Part shown: positions 10,930-23,152 of the stretch, piece by piece
Layout: every line of letters begins with the position of its first letter
How positions within the stretch are numbered: the first letter of the stretch is position 1
DNA from: Protopterus annectens
Taxonomy: Eukaryota; Chordata; Ceratodontiformes; Protopteridae
Direction of reading: 5' to 3'
Length of the DNA stretch: 64,000 nucleotides
Assembly (NCBI RefSeq): GCF_019279795.1
Contig: NC_056734.1
Coordinates: 4,962,869-5,026,868 of the forward strand
Translations under genes and position numbers: made by a program
The notes under the pieces: model-generated
Databases searched by the model: none
What the model was told of the DNA's origin: nothing
Seen by the model: only the letters and a program-made list of their open reading frames with translations

Positions 10930-13278
10930 GGCCTCTTGCTTTTAAAATGGGCTTAAGGGGGGTAACACCATTAAGACCAGGTGGGCGATCGGCTCTGAGT
11001 TCCAAAATCCATTTAGTTTCTTGTAGTTCAGTGTTGTTATGTATATCACCCCTTCTCAAATTCTCTCTTAGCATACATATGGCCATAAAATGAAACTGGT
11101 GTGTTTTGCTATTTTTAATGTGCTCATATAAGGCATTGGTCTCAGCACTGTTATGAATGTCAGATAGGTGTCACAGAATTCATTCTTTAAAAGGTCTATT
11201 GGTTTTGCCTACATAGTAGGCTGGACAGGGCATGCAAGTGGCTATGTAAACAATGTTGGTGCTCTTACAAGTAGCTCTTCCATGGAAATAGTATTTGAAT
11301 TCAGTAATTGGATGTACAAAAACATTTTTGTTATAAATGTGTGGACATGCCTTGCAAAAACCACATCTCCATGTCCCTTTCTGTGCATCAGATGTATCCT
11401 TGGATTTTGTCTACAACCAAAACCATCATTCTGACAGAACAGCCTTTTTAATTTTTTTTCTGTTTTTGTAAGAGAAATTGCGGGAATCACCCACTATGTT
11501 CCTGATTTTTGGATCAGAAATCAAAATCGGCCAATATTTCTTGATTATCTTACTTACACAGTACTTACACAGGCATTATCGAAGCTGTAGGTTAAAGTAC
11601 ATCTCAGACAATTAGTTAATTGTCTAGGCAAAGTCATTACACAATTTGAATCTTGTGAGTAGTAGGGACATCCCCTGCTCTCTGTTAAATCCATTACTTC
11701 ATCACGTTTCATATACACTTTGTTCCTTTTGTAACCTCTTTTATGAAAACAGAGACTAATTTCTTCTGTTCATCCAAGTAATCATCAGTGCAAGTGTACA
11801 ATTTGGACACTCGCATTACCTGGTTCTTGACTAGGTTGTGAAAGATGTGCCTTGGGTGCATGCTCATTTGGTGTAACATATGATTGTGTCATGTGGGTTT
11901 TTTGAAAGTGCTGGTGTCTATTCCTTTTGTGGCATCCAAGGTCAACCTTACATCTGGAAAATCAATAGTGCTAGATGACACTTTCAGCTCAAACTCAAGG
12001 AAGTCAGTGGTACTTTCCAAGTAACCAATGAAGTTACATAAACTGCATTCGTCCCCTTCCCAGACAATAAAGATGTCATCCACAAAACGGTTATAAGAAA
12101 CCAACTGTGTGTTCCATGTATTATTTGGGTCTATCGCCCATTCATTTTCCCATTGCATTAAGACCAAGTTAGAATAGCTGTTAGTGCATGGGGTACCCAT
12201 GGTAATGCCCCATTTTTGCTAATAATATACATCTCCATAGATGAAAATCTTATTTCCAAGCACTAGCTCTAATAGGCTACATATGAGGGAGGTGTCAACA
12301 TCATTTGCTCGACCAAATTTTCTAATACATTCAATACCAAAGTCATTCGGTATTACAGTAAAGAGGCTGTGAATGTCCATGGTCACAAGTAGTAGGCCTT
12401 CATAATTAGTTCTAGTGCCTATCTCCTCGTAAAGGCAGTTAAGGAACTGAGGTGTATCATGTAGTACTGTTCTAATTTTAGGTAGCAGTTGCTTTTATTC
12501 ATCTTCCACAAAGATAGAGAGGGGTTCTGTGATCCACCATCTACCTGTGACTATCGGATGCATAGGTGGATCTTGTTTGTTCTTGTGCACCTTTGGTAGA
12601 CCACTTATAGTTGGAATTGTTAGATTCATAACATCAAAGACATTATACTGTTCCTGAGAAATACTTTGAGTCATCAGTTTGTCACACAGTATATCCTGCA
12701 TTTCCTTGATGAGTTTCATCACAGCCTTGGTGTTTATGTTGTTATAGGTGCATCTATCATTCAACATGCACTCCATCTTGCTAGTATAATGGTTACTGTT
12801 CATTACCATAATTGCTCCACCTTTATCCGCAGGTCTTATGACTATGTCCTTTCTTTTCATTAGATTAGTCATTGCTTGATGTTCTTCAGTACTTAAATTG
12901 CAAAAATATTTATGATGACCACCTTGCCTTAATTGAGCGACCTCATCTTCACACAGGAGAACAAAAGTGTTGACCACTGGATGGAAAAGAGTTACAAAAG
13001 TACTAGTTTTTTTATATTGCCTCCGTATCATTTCACTTTGTTCATTATCATTACCAAAAATATATGTGAGTGTAACATTCCTTCCAAAACACTTTATGTC
13101 AGTGGTAAATTTATTTAATGGTGAATGGAGGGAGAGTGTGAAAGAGCCCTTTCTCTAAAACAGCTCATTCCTTAGCAGTCAGCTCTTTATCCGAGATGTT
13201 AAAAACCAATGCATCTGTCTCAAACTCATCACTTAAGTGACTTTCCTTTTCTTTCTGTCCCTGCTCATAGATTTTGGA
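10930..13278 (-). pseudogene. PLE-1 left copy: reverse transcriptase + GIY-YIG endonuclease (broken)
   Basis: Read on the minus strand from 13278: an N-terminal piece SKIYEQ...DKELTA (13165-13275); RT fingers with KRKDIVIRPADKGGA and the GLPKVHKN motif (12495-13031); RT palm with GTPCTNSYSNLVL and YNRFVDDIFIVW (11889-12200), where VDD is the catalytic pair; then a Cys-rich segment and GIY-YIG domain with YIATCMPCPAYYVGKTNRPF near 11190-11270 and a C-terminal ELRADRPPGLNG tail near 10970. This is the domain order of endonuclease-bearing PLEs. Stops and frameshifts separate the blocks. The GIY-YIG domain would nick target DNA for primed reverse transcription. Confidence 0.85.
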
Positions 13279-13284
13279 GAGCAA

Positions 13285-15780
13285 TGTCAGCATTATCAAC
13301 CAACAAAATAAGTAATGTGGCTGTAGTATCAGAGGCTGTAATAGAGGAATCAAGCTCAACATCAGCTACAAGACCCAAAGAAGGCACTATTCATTTACTT
13401 ATTTATCAGAATCTCTCTTTTTTAATCCAGAACAAAGGGTCACGAGGTCCAAGATCTATGAGCAGGAAGAGAAAGAAAAGGAAAGTCATTTAAGTGATGA
13501 GTTTGAGACAGACTCATTGGTTTTTAACATCTTGGATAAAGAGCTGACTGCTATGGAACGAGCTGTTTCAGAGAAAGGGCTCTTTCATACCCTCTCTCCA
13601 TTCACCATTAAATGGATTTACCAACAACATAAAGCATTTTGGAAGGAATGTTACACTCACATATATTTTTGGTAATGATAATGAACAAAGTGAAACGATA
13701 CGGAGGCAATATAAAAAAACAGTACTTCTGTAACTCGTTTCCATCCAGTGGTCAACACTTTTGTTCTCCTGTGTGAAGATGAGGTCGCTCAATTAAGGCA
13801 AGGTGGTCATCAAAAACATTTTTGCAATTTAAGTACTGAAGAATGTCAGGCAATGACTAATGTAATGAAAAGAAAGGACATAGTCATAAGACCTGCAGAT
13901 AAAGGTGGAGCAATTGTGGTAATGAACAGAAACCATTATACTAGCAAGATGGAATGCATGTTGAATGATAGATGCACCTATAACAACATAAACAGCAAGG
14001 CTGTGATGAAACTCATCAAGGAAATGCAAGATATATTGTATGATAAACCAATGATTCGAAATATTACTCAGGAACAATATAATTTCTTTGATGTTATGAA
14101 TCCAACAATTCCAAGTATATGTGGTCTACCAAAGGTGCACAAAAATGAACAAGATCCACCTATGTGTCCGATAGTCACAGGTAGTGGGTGGATCATGGAA
14201 CCACTCTCTTTTTGGAGGATGAATTAAAGCAACTGCTACCTAAAGCTAGAACAGTGCTATGTGATACACCTCAGTTCCTTAACTGCCTTTATGAGGAGAT
14301 AGGCACTAGAACTAATTAAGAAGGCCTACTACTTGTGACCATGGACATTTGGAACCTCTTTCCTGTAATACCAAATTGCTTTGGTATTGAATGTATTAGA
14401 AAATTTGGTCGAGCAAATGATGTTGACACCTCCGTCATATGTAGCCTATTAGAGCTGGTGCTTGAGAATAATATTTTCATCTATGGAGATGTATATTTTT
14501 GGCAAACATAGGGAGTTGCTATGGGTACCCTATGGGCTAACAGCTATTCTAAATTGGTCTTAGCACAATGAGAAAATGAATGGGCGATAGACCCAAATAA
14601 TACATGGAACACACAGTTGGTTTCTTATAACCATTTTATGGATGACATTTTTATTGTCTGGGAAGGGGATTAATGCAGTTTATGTAACTTCATTGGTTAC
14701 TTGGAAAGTACCACTGACTTCCTTGAGTTTGAGCTGAAAGTGTCATCTAGCACTATTGATTTTCCAGATGTACGGTTGACCTTGGATGCCACAAATGGAA
14801 TAGACACCAGCACTTTCAGAAAACCCACATGGCGCAATCATATATTACATCAAACTAGCATGCACCCAAGGCACATCTTTCACAAACTAGTCAAGAACCA
14901 GGTAACCTGAGTGTCCAAATTGTGCACACGCACTGATGATTACTTTGATGAACAGAAGAAATTAGTCTCTGTTTTCACTAAAAGAGGTTACAAAAGGAAC
15001 AAAGTGTATATGGAATGTGATGAAGTAATGGATTTAAGGCAGAGCAGAGGACATCCCCACTACTCACAAGATTCAAATAGTGTAATGACTCTGCCTAGAC
15101 AATGAACTAATCATCTGAGATGTACTTTAACCTACAAATCTGATAATGCCTGTGTAAGTGGGATAATCAAGAAATATTGGCCATTTCTGATTTCAGATTC
15201 CAAAATCAGGAACATAGTGGGTGATTCTCCCACTTTCTCTTACAAGAGCAAAAAAAATTAAAAAGGCTGTTCTGTCAGAATGATAGTTTTGGTAGTAGAC
15301 AAAATCCAAGTGATACATCTGATGCACAGAAAGGGACATGGAGATATGGTTTTTGCAAGGCTTATCCACACATTTACAACAAAAATGATTTTGTACATCC
15401 AGTTACTGAATTCAAATACTGTTTCCATGGAAGAGCTACTTGTAAGAGCACCAACATTGTTTACATAGCAACTTGCATGTCCTGTCCAGCCTACTATGTA
15501 GGCAAAACCAATAGACCTTTTAAAGATCGGATTCTAGGGCACATATCTGACATTCATAATGGTGTTGAGACCAATGCCTTATATGAGTACATTAAAAATA
15601 GCAAAACACACCAGTTTCATTTTATGACCATAGAATTTGCGAAGGGGTGATATATGTAACAACACTGAACTACAAGAAACTAAATGGATTATGGAACTCA
15701 GAGCTCAGAGCCCACCTGGTCTTAATGGTGTAATCCCCCTTAAGCCCATTTTAAAAGCAAGAGGCCTTGTCAAGAAATGC
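13285..15780 (+). pseudogene. PLE-1 right copy: reverse transcriptase + GIY-YIG endonuclease (broken)
   Basis: This is the plus-strand counterpart of the left copy. An N-terminal part (SKIYEQEEKEKESH... from about 13450) is preceded by about 165 bases not present in the left copy. RT fingers occupy 13748-14227 (RKDIVIRPADKGGA, CGLPKVHKN). The palm region 14470-14670 is broken by stops. It holds a VDD/MDD-type catalytic site near 14637-14650 (PF MDDIFIVW, preceded by frameshifted residues). The thumb region is 14701-14910 and GIY-YIG lies at about 15440-15560 (CPAYYVGKTNRPF). Differences from the left copy are spread evenly, so either the two arms came from different RNAs or both have aged since insertion. 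Confidence 0.85.
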
Positions 15781-16524
15781 AATTGATCTAATGTAACATG
15801 CTGATTGCATTATGGACTTGTATATATTCAGGCTATGAATTCTGTTGTCTTACTTTCTTCCCCTTCATATAAGGAGAAGGTGTTTTTGACCACAGTCGAT
15901 TGGTTACTTTGGTCTTGCAATTACTAACAGATATTGCCTTATTTATATTTGAAGATATTTTCCTTGATCTGCTGGTTGCAGCTGTCACTGTGCACAGTCA
16001 CTTGATCAGAAAAACAAAGAGTTCTGTTAAGAAACAGAGCCACTTTACTGATAGAAAAGAAAAATCATGCTATCCTTCAGGAAAGCCTGCATCTAAGTCA
16101 GCATGGGCATTGTATTTTGCTCCTTAGTTTCCTTTTGCTCCAATTGGGAGTGAATAATCAAGGTCTAATTTCCATTGGAAGACTAGCTTCCTGACTATGC
16201 ATAGTCATGATTTGGTTCATATTAGCGAACAAGCTTCCTGAGTAAAGAGGATTGGTCCCTTTGTTATGTTAAATAGCTGGTTCAATATGGCTAGTTCATT
16301 GGACCAGCTTGTTCCTGTATTTGTTGATTGATTCAACTGTGATTCTGAATGAACTTGAGACTGGAATCCTCCTGATTGGAAGAAATAGTTTCTGATAGTC
16401 TCTCATTGGTCATCTTGATATGTTAAATGGTTGATTCAGTTTGAGATGCTCATTGGTCCAGCTTGTTCCTGATTCTTGATGATTGGCTACTACTTCTTTT
16501 ATAAGAACAATTGTTGGTTAATGG

Positions 16525-16570
16525 GGGAGGATCTAAAGAAGGTTTTTACCGAAAGCGCTTATCCACCCTA
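16525..16570 (+). ncRNA. hammerhead-like core at the PLE-1 right 3' end (mutated)
   Basis: This is the mirror of the motif at 10.1 kb. The first core strand reads CTAAAGA (16533-16539) instead of CTGAAGA, so the essential G5 position is A. Helix II (GGU...ACC) and GAAA (16551-16554) are kept. Expected to be inactive. Confidence 0.4.
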
Positions 16571-16710
16571 GAACTTTGTTTTATGCTACTTTTAATGTTG
16601 GTATTAAAGAATCTGGTTTTTAATATGATGTGTTTGTCTCACAACAGCCTTGGTGGTTCATCTCATCTTTGTTCCTGCATTTTCTTTACTTGTTGAGACT
16701 ACCTTTGGTA

Positions 16711-16965
16711 TGTCCTCCCTGTGGTCGCATGGATTTTCTCCAGGTGCTCCGGTTTCCTCCCACATCCCAAAGACATGCAGTAGGTGGATTGGACACTCTA
16801 AATTGTCCCTAGGTGTGAGTGCGTGCATGTGTATGCCTTCTGTGGAAGGTTGGGTGTCGGGCTGGCAACTCGACACCATAAAACTCCACTGCCAATCATG
16901 AGCGGACAGATTATCCGCTGTGACGACCCCTAACCGGGAAAAGCCAAAAGAAGAAGAAGAAGAAA
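16711..16965 (+). mobile_element. SINE with an RTE-derived 3' tail
   Basis: Flanked by TTGAGACTACCTTTGGTA (16693-16710) and TTGAGACTACTTTTGGTA (16966-16983), an 18-bp duplication with one mismatch. The body holds the GTTTCCTCCCACATCCCAAA and CTCTAAATTG motifs common to vertebrate SINE/L2-like repeats and is 5' truncated. The last about 60 bases (ATCCGCTGTGACGACCCCTA... then AAGCCAAAAG and GAA repeats) match the 3' end of the RTE copies at 26.71 kb and 51.97 kb. Tail sharing implies mobilisation by RTE reverse transcriptase. It sits near the right end of PLE-1 and is the youngest event of the nest. Confidence 0.85.
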
Positions 16966-17007
16966 TTGAGACTACTTTTGGTAAAGTAGCTTTTTTTGTT
17001 TTTATAT

Positions 17008-19800
17008 AAAGTTAGAAGTTTGGTAAAACAAACAAATACAGTAATTAGGTCTGTTCATAGAGATTCATGCAATATAATAGAAGTAAATAGGATTTATTAC
17101 TGTTCAGCTAAAGTAATAACAGATAACGTCTTACCACAAAAGCACAGGGCAGTAAGAGAAAGGAAGGGGAGAAATCAAATGTCATCATGGAAGTATCAAA
17201 CAGATAAAACTACAAAGCAGTTAAGACAAGAAGTGTCACTGTTAGAAAAGTATAGAAGAGGGAACAGATCAACTAAAATACTAAGAAAGATAAACATGAT
17301 AAAAGCAATTCTCAGCATCAGAACAGGTTCATGGACTATTGAAAATAATAAACTAAAAATATCACCACAGGCAGACAAACTTAGAAGATCTGCCGATAAA
17401 TATAAAAGAAAAGTAAAAAAAAACAAGCAATTTATTGATGACCCAAAAATGTTATAGAGAATTGGGAAACAAGGCAAAAGGAATTGAAACACCACCAAAA
17501 AAGAAGAAATAGATGCATTTTGGAGAGATATCTATGAAGATCCTGTGGAAGATAACAAAGATGCTAAATAAATAGAATAAGTAAAAGAACGAATAAGAAG
17601 TTCAAATGTACAGGATATGAAATGGGATGAGGTAACAGCCAGAGAGACTGAGACAAGGTTAAGAAAAGCTCCTAACTTGAAATCTCCAGGCCCAGATGCA
17701 GTACCTAACTTCTGACTCAAAGTATTAACATCTTTACAGGAAGATTTGGCCATGAGTAAGAACTATTTATATGTGCACCCTGAACAGACACCAACCTGGT
17801 TAATAACAGGAAAACAATGCTTCTAATTAAAAGTAAACCTACAAGTTACCCTAAAAACTGTAGACCAATAACTTGCCTTCCAATGATGTATAAAATATAC
17901 ACTGGAACTGATGCCAACAGAGATTATAGTTATTTAGAAGAAAACTCAGTCGTGGCAATAGAACAAAAGGGTACCAAAAGAAAGTAATATGGAACAAAGG
18001 ATCATTTGTTGTTAAATAAAGTCATAATGGAGAACTGTAAAAAGGGGAAGAATCTAAGTATGGCATGGATAGACTACAAAAATCATTTGGCAGTATCCCA
18101 CATTCACAGATAAAGAGTGCTTAAAATGTATAAGACACACTCTGCACTTATCGATTACATTTCAGCGACCATGAAACAGTGACAAACCATTTCTCTCCCA
18201 GAAAACAAAATAGTGTAAAGACTTTTCATCTGCTTTTTGTAGATGAAACAAAATTATATAGCTCATCAGAAAAGGAACTGAAAGCACAACTGCAAGTGGT
18301 CAAAACTCTTTCAGATGATACAAGAATGTCATTTGGTCTTTATAAATGTGCAAAAGCAACCTTTAAATTAGGAAAGCTGCAGCACCAAGAAAACATCAGT
18401 TTGGGACAGGAATGTGCTATAAAAGAACTTGAGCAAGAGGGAGTGCATAAATATTTGGAAACTGATGAAGGCTCAACAATAAAGCATGAACAAATGTGAA
18501 TAAAACTTAGAAAGGAATATTTTAGAAGACTAAAATGAATACTGAAAACAGCATTGGCATCTAGGAACAAAGTCCAAGCTATAAACCAATTTGCTCTTAC
18601 TGTTCTAACATAGTTTTGTAGTGACTGACTGGCCCCAAAAGGTGTTGGATAGGTTTTACAGGAAAACAAAAAGGATGCTTCATGCTCGTCAAATGATTTA
18701 TAAAAATCATTGCATACCAAAACTACATATACCCTGTTTGGAAGCAGGTATGGGCCTCCTTAAAACTGATTCTATGTATAGACCTGCAGTCATGGGAATG
18801 CATATATATCTGCTGTCCTCACAAGATGCAAACATACTGAAAGTTTTGAAACATGAGGTGAATAAGTCTAAGATGACTTCCCTGCTTAGTTTAACAGAAG
18901 AATATCGGCGTCAAGCGGGAATGCAAATCAAACCAGAAGTAGATAAAAATCAGGCAGCAACTGAATGTGCCAGAAAACAAAAATATATATATATATAAGG
19001 TGAAGGATGAGAAGAGAAGGCAAGAAATCTGGAAAATGCATAAATATAGTTGCAAGTATAGAAAACTCTTAGAACAACAACATGTTGATCAGGATAGAAT
19101 GTAGGAATGGTTAAGAACAGGTGAATTTAAACCAAATGACGACAGGTAGTGGACTATGTACACGTTGGTTTACAAAGTCCATTGAACATGTGGAAGAAAC
19201 AGTCAAATGTAGCTTTTGTAAAACAGAACTGGAAACAGTTGCACATCTTGTTGCTGGTTGTGATATATTAATGGCAGAAGGACTGTATACTGAAAAGCAT
19301 AATAATGTGGCAAGACTGTTGCATTGGGGATTGTGCAAACATTATAATATCAAAGTAGCTGAAAAACAATGAAAACATGAACCACAAAGCATTATAGAAA
19401 ATTATGAAGTTTATATCACATGCGATCACACATTACCAACAGTTCAAAAAAACAGATGTGAGAAAACCAGATACAGTAGTGCATGAAAAGAAGACAAAAA
19501 AAGCAGTGATCATAGAAATTGCTATACCCAGTGACTATAGTGTCTTACATACAGAGAGACACAAAGTCTTAAAATACCAGGATTTGCAGGCAGAAATGAG
19601 GACAATGTGGTAGAAGGATACCCAGACAGTTCCAGTAGTAGTAAGAGCAACAGGTCTTATAAAAAAAAGTTACAGTCATACTTAGATATGCTACTGATAC
19701 ATGTAACTCCAATCAAATTGCAGGAGTCATTACTGGGCACATTGTGGGTGTTCCGAAGACCACTTCTGGCTAACATCAAAGATTGAAACAATACTAATTT
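17008..19800 (+). pseudogene. R4-like ORF: reverse transcriptase, zinc finger and restriction-like endonuclease (broken)
   Basis: Continues the R4 ORF after the PLE insertion. 17008-17457 is an open basic segment. Near 17660-17700 comes LRKAPNLKSPGPDAVPNF, an RT block. NCRPITCLPMMYKI follows near 17851-17895, NLSMAWIDYKN at 18054-18085, and LLFVDETKLYSSS at 18232-18268. In the last motif the family FADD is FVDE, a likely catalytic loss. A thumb follows at 18621-18998. The C-terminal part has CSFCKTELETVAHLVAGCD (19211-19263), a Cys-His finger, then KPDTVVHEKK...VIIEIAIPSD (19468-19537). That last stretch is the restriction-like endonuclease core typical of R4/R2-type elements, which cut specific targets. 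Frames are broken in many places. Confidence 0.8.
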
Positions 19801-19897
19801 CATGAACTTTAATCATACTTTGGCTTAGAAATGGGGACCATTCCCATCATGCTATTAAAAACTCAAAAGACTTGGAGAAATTAAATAAGGGAGCAAC

Positions 19898-20795
19898 TGG
19901 GAATTAACCCTTATGTCACTAGATGGGTAGCCAATTGGGTCACTGAGAAAACATATACTGTCAAAATTGGTGACTCAACCTCTACCACTAGAGTCGTCAC
20001 CAGTGGCATACCACAAGGATCTGTGCTGGGCCTTTTACTGTTTGGAATATATTTCTTGGAAGTACAGGCTGAAGTAGACAGCCATTGGCTTACCAATTTG
20101 CTGATGATTGCAAATTGGGGGCAATCATTGAATCCCCCATTGATGTTAACATATTACAGGAGGGGCTAACACAAACAAATGATTGGTGCCAAATCCACGG
20201 TCTAAGGCTAAACACAAAAATGTGCCATTATTAAGCCATTGTCAAAGTGGAATCCCCTACTAATTACACCATTGACAACACCCCTAAGCTCAGACCCAGT
20301 TGTAGAAGATATGGGAACACAAGTAGATAGCAATCTGAACTTTGACCACCAAGTTTCCACAGTGGTAAGGAAAGCTATCTACGTCATGCACTTCATAAGT
20401 AAGGGCATCACATCCAGGTCTGAAGATGTTGTAACACTACTGTACTTGACCCTCATCAGATCAGTAATAATAGAGTACAATGCTCCCTTTTGCATGCACC
20501 TCACCAGACACCTGCAGCAGCTGGATAGACCACAGGGTTTTCTTATCAATAAAATACAGGGCCGCCAAACCATGCCATGATGTAAGTGGATAGACTGAAA
20601 GCCATGTCAGTGTACATTGTATCAAACAGGTTGCTGAGAGGTGACTCGTACCCAGCCTACAAGGTAGTCTCTGACCCTGCCCTGATGAAAATGCTGCACA
20701 TTCGCAAATCTAATGGCACAAGAGTCACTCACTCTAGGGAACTTAACCTAGCCTGTGACATTAACAGAACATGCCTGAGAGACAGATATGACTGA
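19898..20795 (+). mobile_element. CR1-type LINE, right part (after R4 insertion)
   Basis: Resumes the CR1 RT exactly where 8219 left it: GINPYVTRWVANWVTE (19902-19940), the GIPQGSVLG-like block B (20005-20030, written SGIPQGSVLGLLLFGIYF), then LADDCKLGAIIESP (20099-20140, one frame change) and the thumb to ELNLACDINRTCLRDRYD (20738-20792). The last about 250 bases of a CR1, with the WNRLP region and the CCTATGAT tail, are missing. The sequence passes into a (CA)n/SINE tandem block instead. Confidence 0.8.
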
Positions 20796-20853
20796 TGACA
20801 TCAGCAGAGTCTGGTGAGAGGAAGATGGTAGCAGTATCCCACATCAAGTGAAG

Positions 20854-20931
<78 letters not shown>

Positions 20932-21412
20932 ATAACAGTTGACTGTAGTGAGTTCAGAATCCCTGCCTATGTACACTCACTAGAGACTTCAGTATTCAAA
21001 GCAAGTGCCACAGTACAAGTCTGACTTGGAGACTGTCAGACAACACTTTATAAGTGATGACATCAGCAGGGCCTGTTGAGGAGAAGATGGTAATAGCAGT
21101 GTCCTACATGCTGGTGTAAAATGCTCTCTCTAGAGCATTTGACTGCGGTGAGAACATATACCCCTACCTATGTACACAGACTAGAGAACTTAGTAGTTAA
21201 AGGAAGCACCATTGCACATGTCTGACTTTTGCAAGGCTGCAGGACAATTAATAGTGGATGACATCATCACTGGATGTTTGAGAGAGGATGTTGGGAACCT
21301 GAATGAAATGGATGTGTAGGCATGTATAACTGTCAAAATATTGCTACTCCATGGGATTGTAGTGATGACTGCAGGATACACAGTTATGCTCTTCTGACTA
21401 GACAGACTGGCA

Positions 21413-21488
<76 letters not shown>

Positions 21489-21640
21489 CACACACACACA
21501 CACGCACAGGCACACCAGTGAGATTGGAACCCCTGCCTAAGTACACAGACTAGAGAACTCAGTAATTAGTGCAAGTGCCATGACACAAGTCTGAGTTTTA
21601 CATGGCTGCAGGAGAATTTATAGTGGATAACATCATCATT
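20780..21640 (-). repeat. three tandem diverged tRNA-like SINE units with (CA)n tracts
   Basis: Units beginning GATGACATCA (20796, 21057, 21258) repeat with about 200-350-base spacing. On the minus strand each has a TTCTCTAGTCTGTGTAC stretch followed by AGGCAGGGGTTCCAATC or close variants (about 20945, 21150, 21525), resembling a tRNA box B (GGTTCRANNCC). Two units carry (CA)n: 20855-20926 and 21413-21508. Looks like serial duplication of one SINE with its microsatellite tail. Confidence 0.6.
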
Positions 21641-23152
21641 GGATGTTTGACAAAAGATGTTGGGAGGGATGAATGAAATGGATAGCTAGCCATGTACAAC
21701 TGTCAATATATTAAAGGTATACATGTTACCAGATTGATGAGTGTGCAAAGTGCAGCATTTACTGTTGTGTTTCTAATGTGCAGGTATGCCTTAAATAGAC
21801 ATCTTTAAAAACTATATGCAAATAGCTGTTCACATTACTACAAATATTGGAAAAGTTGAATGTGCATCATCAGTATAAAAATATCCATGGTATATAATAA
21901 AACATTGTATTTATTTATGTAGTGGAGTTGATATATCTGGCAACAAGTACTGACAAGCCAAGCTTCAAGTGCATGGCTGCAGGTAACAGATGGCTAAAGT
22001 GTAAATATGTGTTCTTTCCTTATAAAGTGCCATCTGTTTGTTTGTTTTTTATGTACTTTCATGGGATGAAGACTAAATGGACAGTAAACATAAGTAATAC
22101 ACGCTATTTTGCACTTTCTATAGCGCAATGCCAAGCAGCGGGTTTGCGAGATCAATGGCAAAGTGTTTGCACATATGAGATACACAGGTCTATAGCATTG
22201 CTTACCCCAGTGCAAACATGTTAAGTGCAGAACCACAGCAGGCAGCAGTGTGTATAGTATTGAGTGTAAGGAACACATCTGGTGCCTAGCTGACTCTGTG
22301 GCAGCAGGTGTAAATGAACTGACAGATTTATTTTGTAGCCCAGATGATACAAGGTTTGAATCCAGCTATATCTAATAGTTTTAAATATGTATTTATACTT
22401 CAAAGAAATAATTCTGTATTCTACTTTCACTGTATGCTACCTTAGCACAGCATGTTTAAGCAACATTATGCAAAGGTAACTGCACCAATGAAGAGCCATT
22501 CACCATGTCTTGGCATTGGCACATGATGTCAAACTCCATGCAATCACAGCGGCCAAAAAGTGAAGGGTTCCATTGTTTTTTTTTTTAATTTATGTGTGTT
22601 GTGTTTGATTCTATTTTTTGACCAGATTAAAGGTATTAAAATAGGATAGATAGGAAAGTGGTGAAATGGGTGGCAAGCAGGGGAAAAAACAAAGGGAACA
22701 CAATATAGGAATGTGCAGGAGGGTTGTAGGAAAGAACCACATCTATGCACTTCTTCAATAGTGTAGAATGAAAGTATGAACAGAATATTAGCTGAATTTG
22801 GATTGTCACCTCACCAAAGATGGGTGACAACAATACAATCATGTTGCATAGCCAACTGGACTTAACCGTGTGTCAAGAAGATACATGTGCAAAGTGGAGA
22901 GCTATGTATGGGACTATATTTTTTGTGGGACAGGTGCCTATTTTTTTACTTCAGTAAGAGAGGAATGTTGGGAAAGAGGCATAGGTATTTCTGGGTCAAG
23001 TAAGTAGGGTAGATGAGGAAGCAGATGTAAACAGGACAAACAAGATGAGACACAGGGATGATGAGGGACACTACAGGTTGGGAACACCATGAATGGGGTT
23101 TGGGAGGGGACAAGAGATGCCCATGCCAATCAAACATGGGGAAAATGAAAAT
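21641..23152. other. unassigned sequence
   Basis: No recognisable gene. One box-B-like word (AGGTTTGAATCCAGC, 22352-22366) hints at a decayed tRNA-type SINE. A run of T lies at 22576-22586. Confidence 0.35.

Larger units (their letters stand above)
9987..17007. mobile_element. head-to-head dimer of Penelope-like elements (PLE-1)
   Basis: The insertion is flanked by AAAGTTAGAAGGTTG (9972-9986) and AAAGTTAGAAGTTTG (17008-17022), a 15-bp target-site duplication with one mismatch. It restores the R4 reading frame (PKVRRL | VKQTN). The left copy runs on the minus strand (9987 to about 13278) and the right copy on the plus strand (about 13280-17007), so 3' ends face outward and 5'-truncated ends meet near 13280. 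The arms 9987-13278 and about 13445-16679 are reverse complements with many small differences. The right copy extends about 55 bases further at its 3' end (16680-17007 without the SINE). Confidence 0.9.
8220..19897 (+). mobile_element. R4/Dong-like non-LTR retrotransposon, split by a PLE dimer
   Basis: This block sits inside the CR1 RT domain. CR1 text ends at CTGGG (8215-8219) and restarts at the CTGGG of 19898-19902, a probable short target duplication. Two separated parts (8220-9986 and 17008-19897) together give one LINE: a 5' UTR, a single long decayed ORF with an N-terminal basic region, RT, a cysteine/histidine finger and a C-terminal restriction-like endonuclease. RT and endonuclease wording match the R4 clade (R4, Dong, Rex6). 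The middle is occupied by an inserted PLE dimer. The element is dead, with many stops and a changed catalytic motif. Confidence 0.8.

Noticed and set aside
20761..21546. Val/Cys and His/Thr-rich open frames
   Set aside because: Artefacts of (CA)n tracts; the same applies to the frames at 28945-29136, 33846-34317 and 45661-45843.
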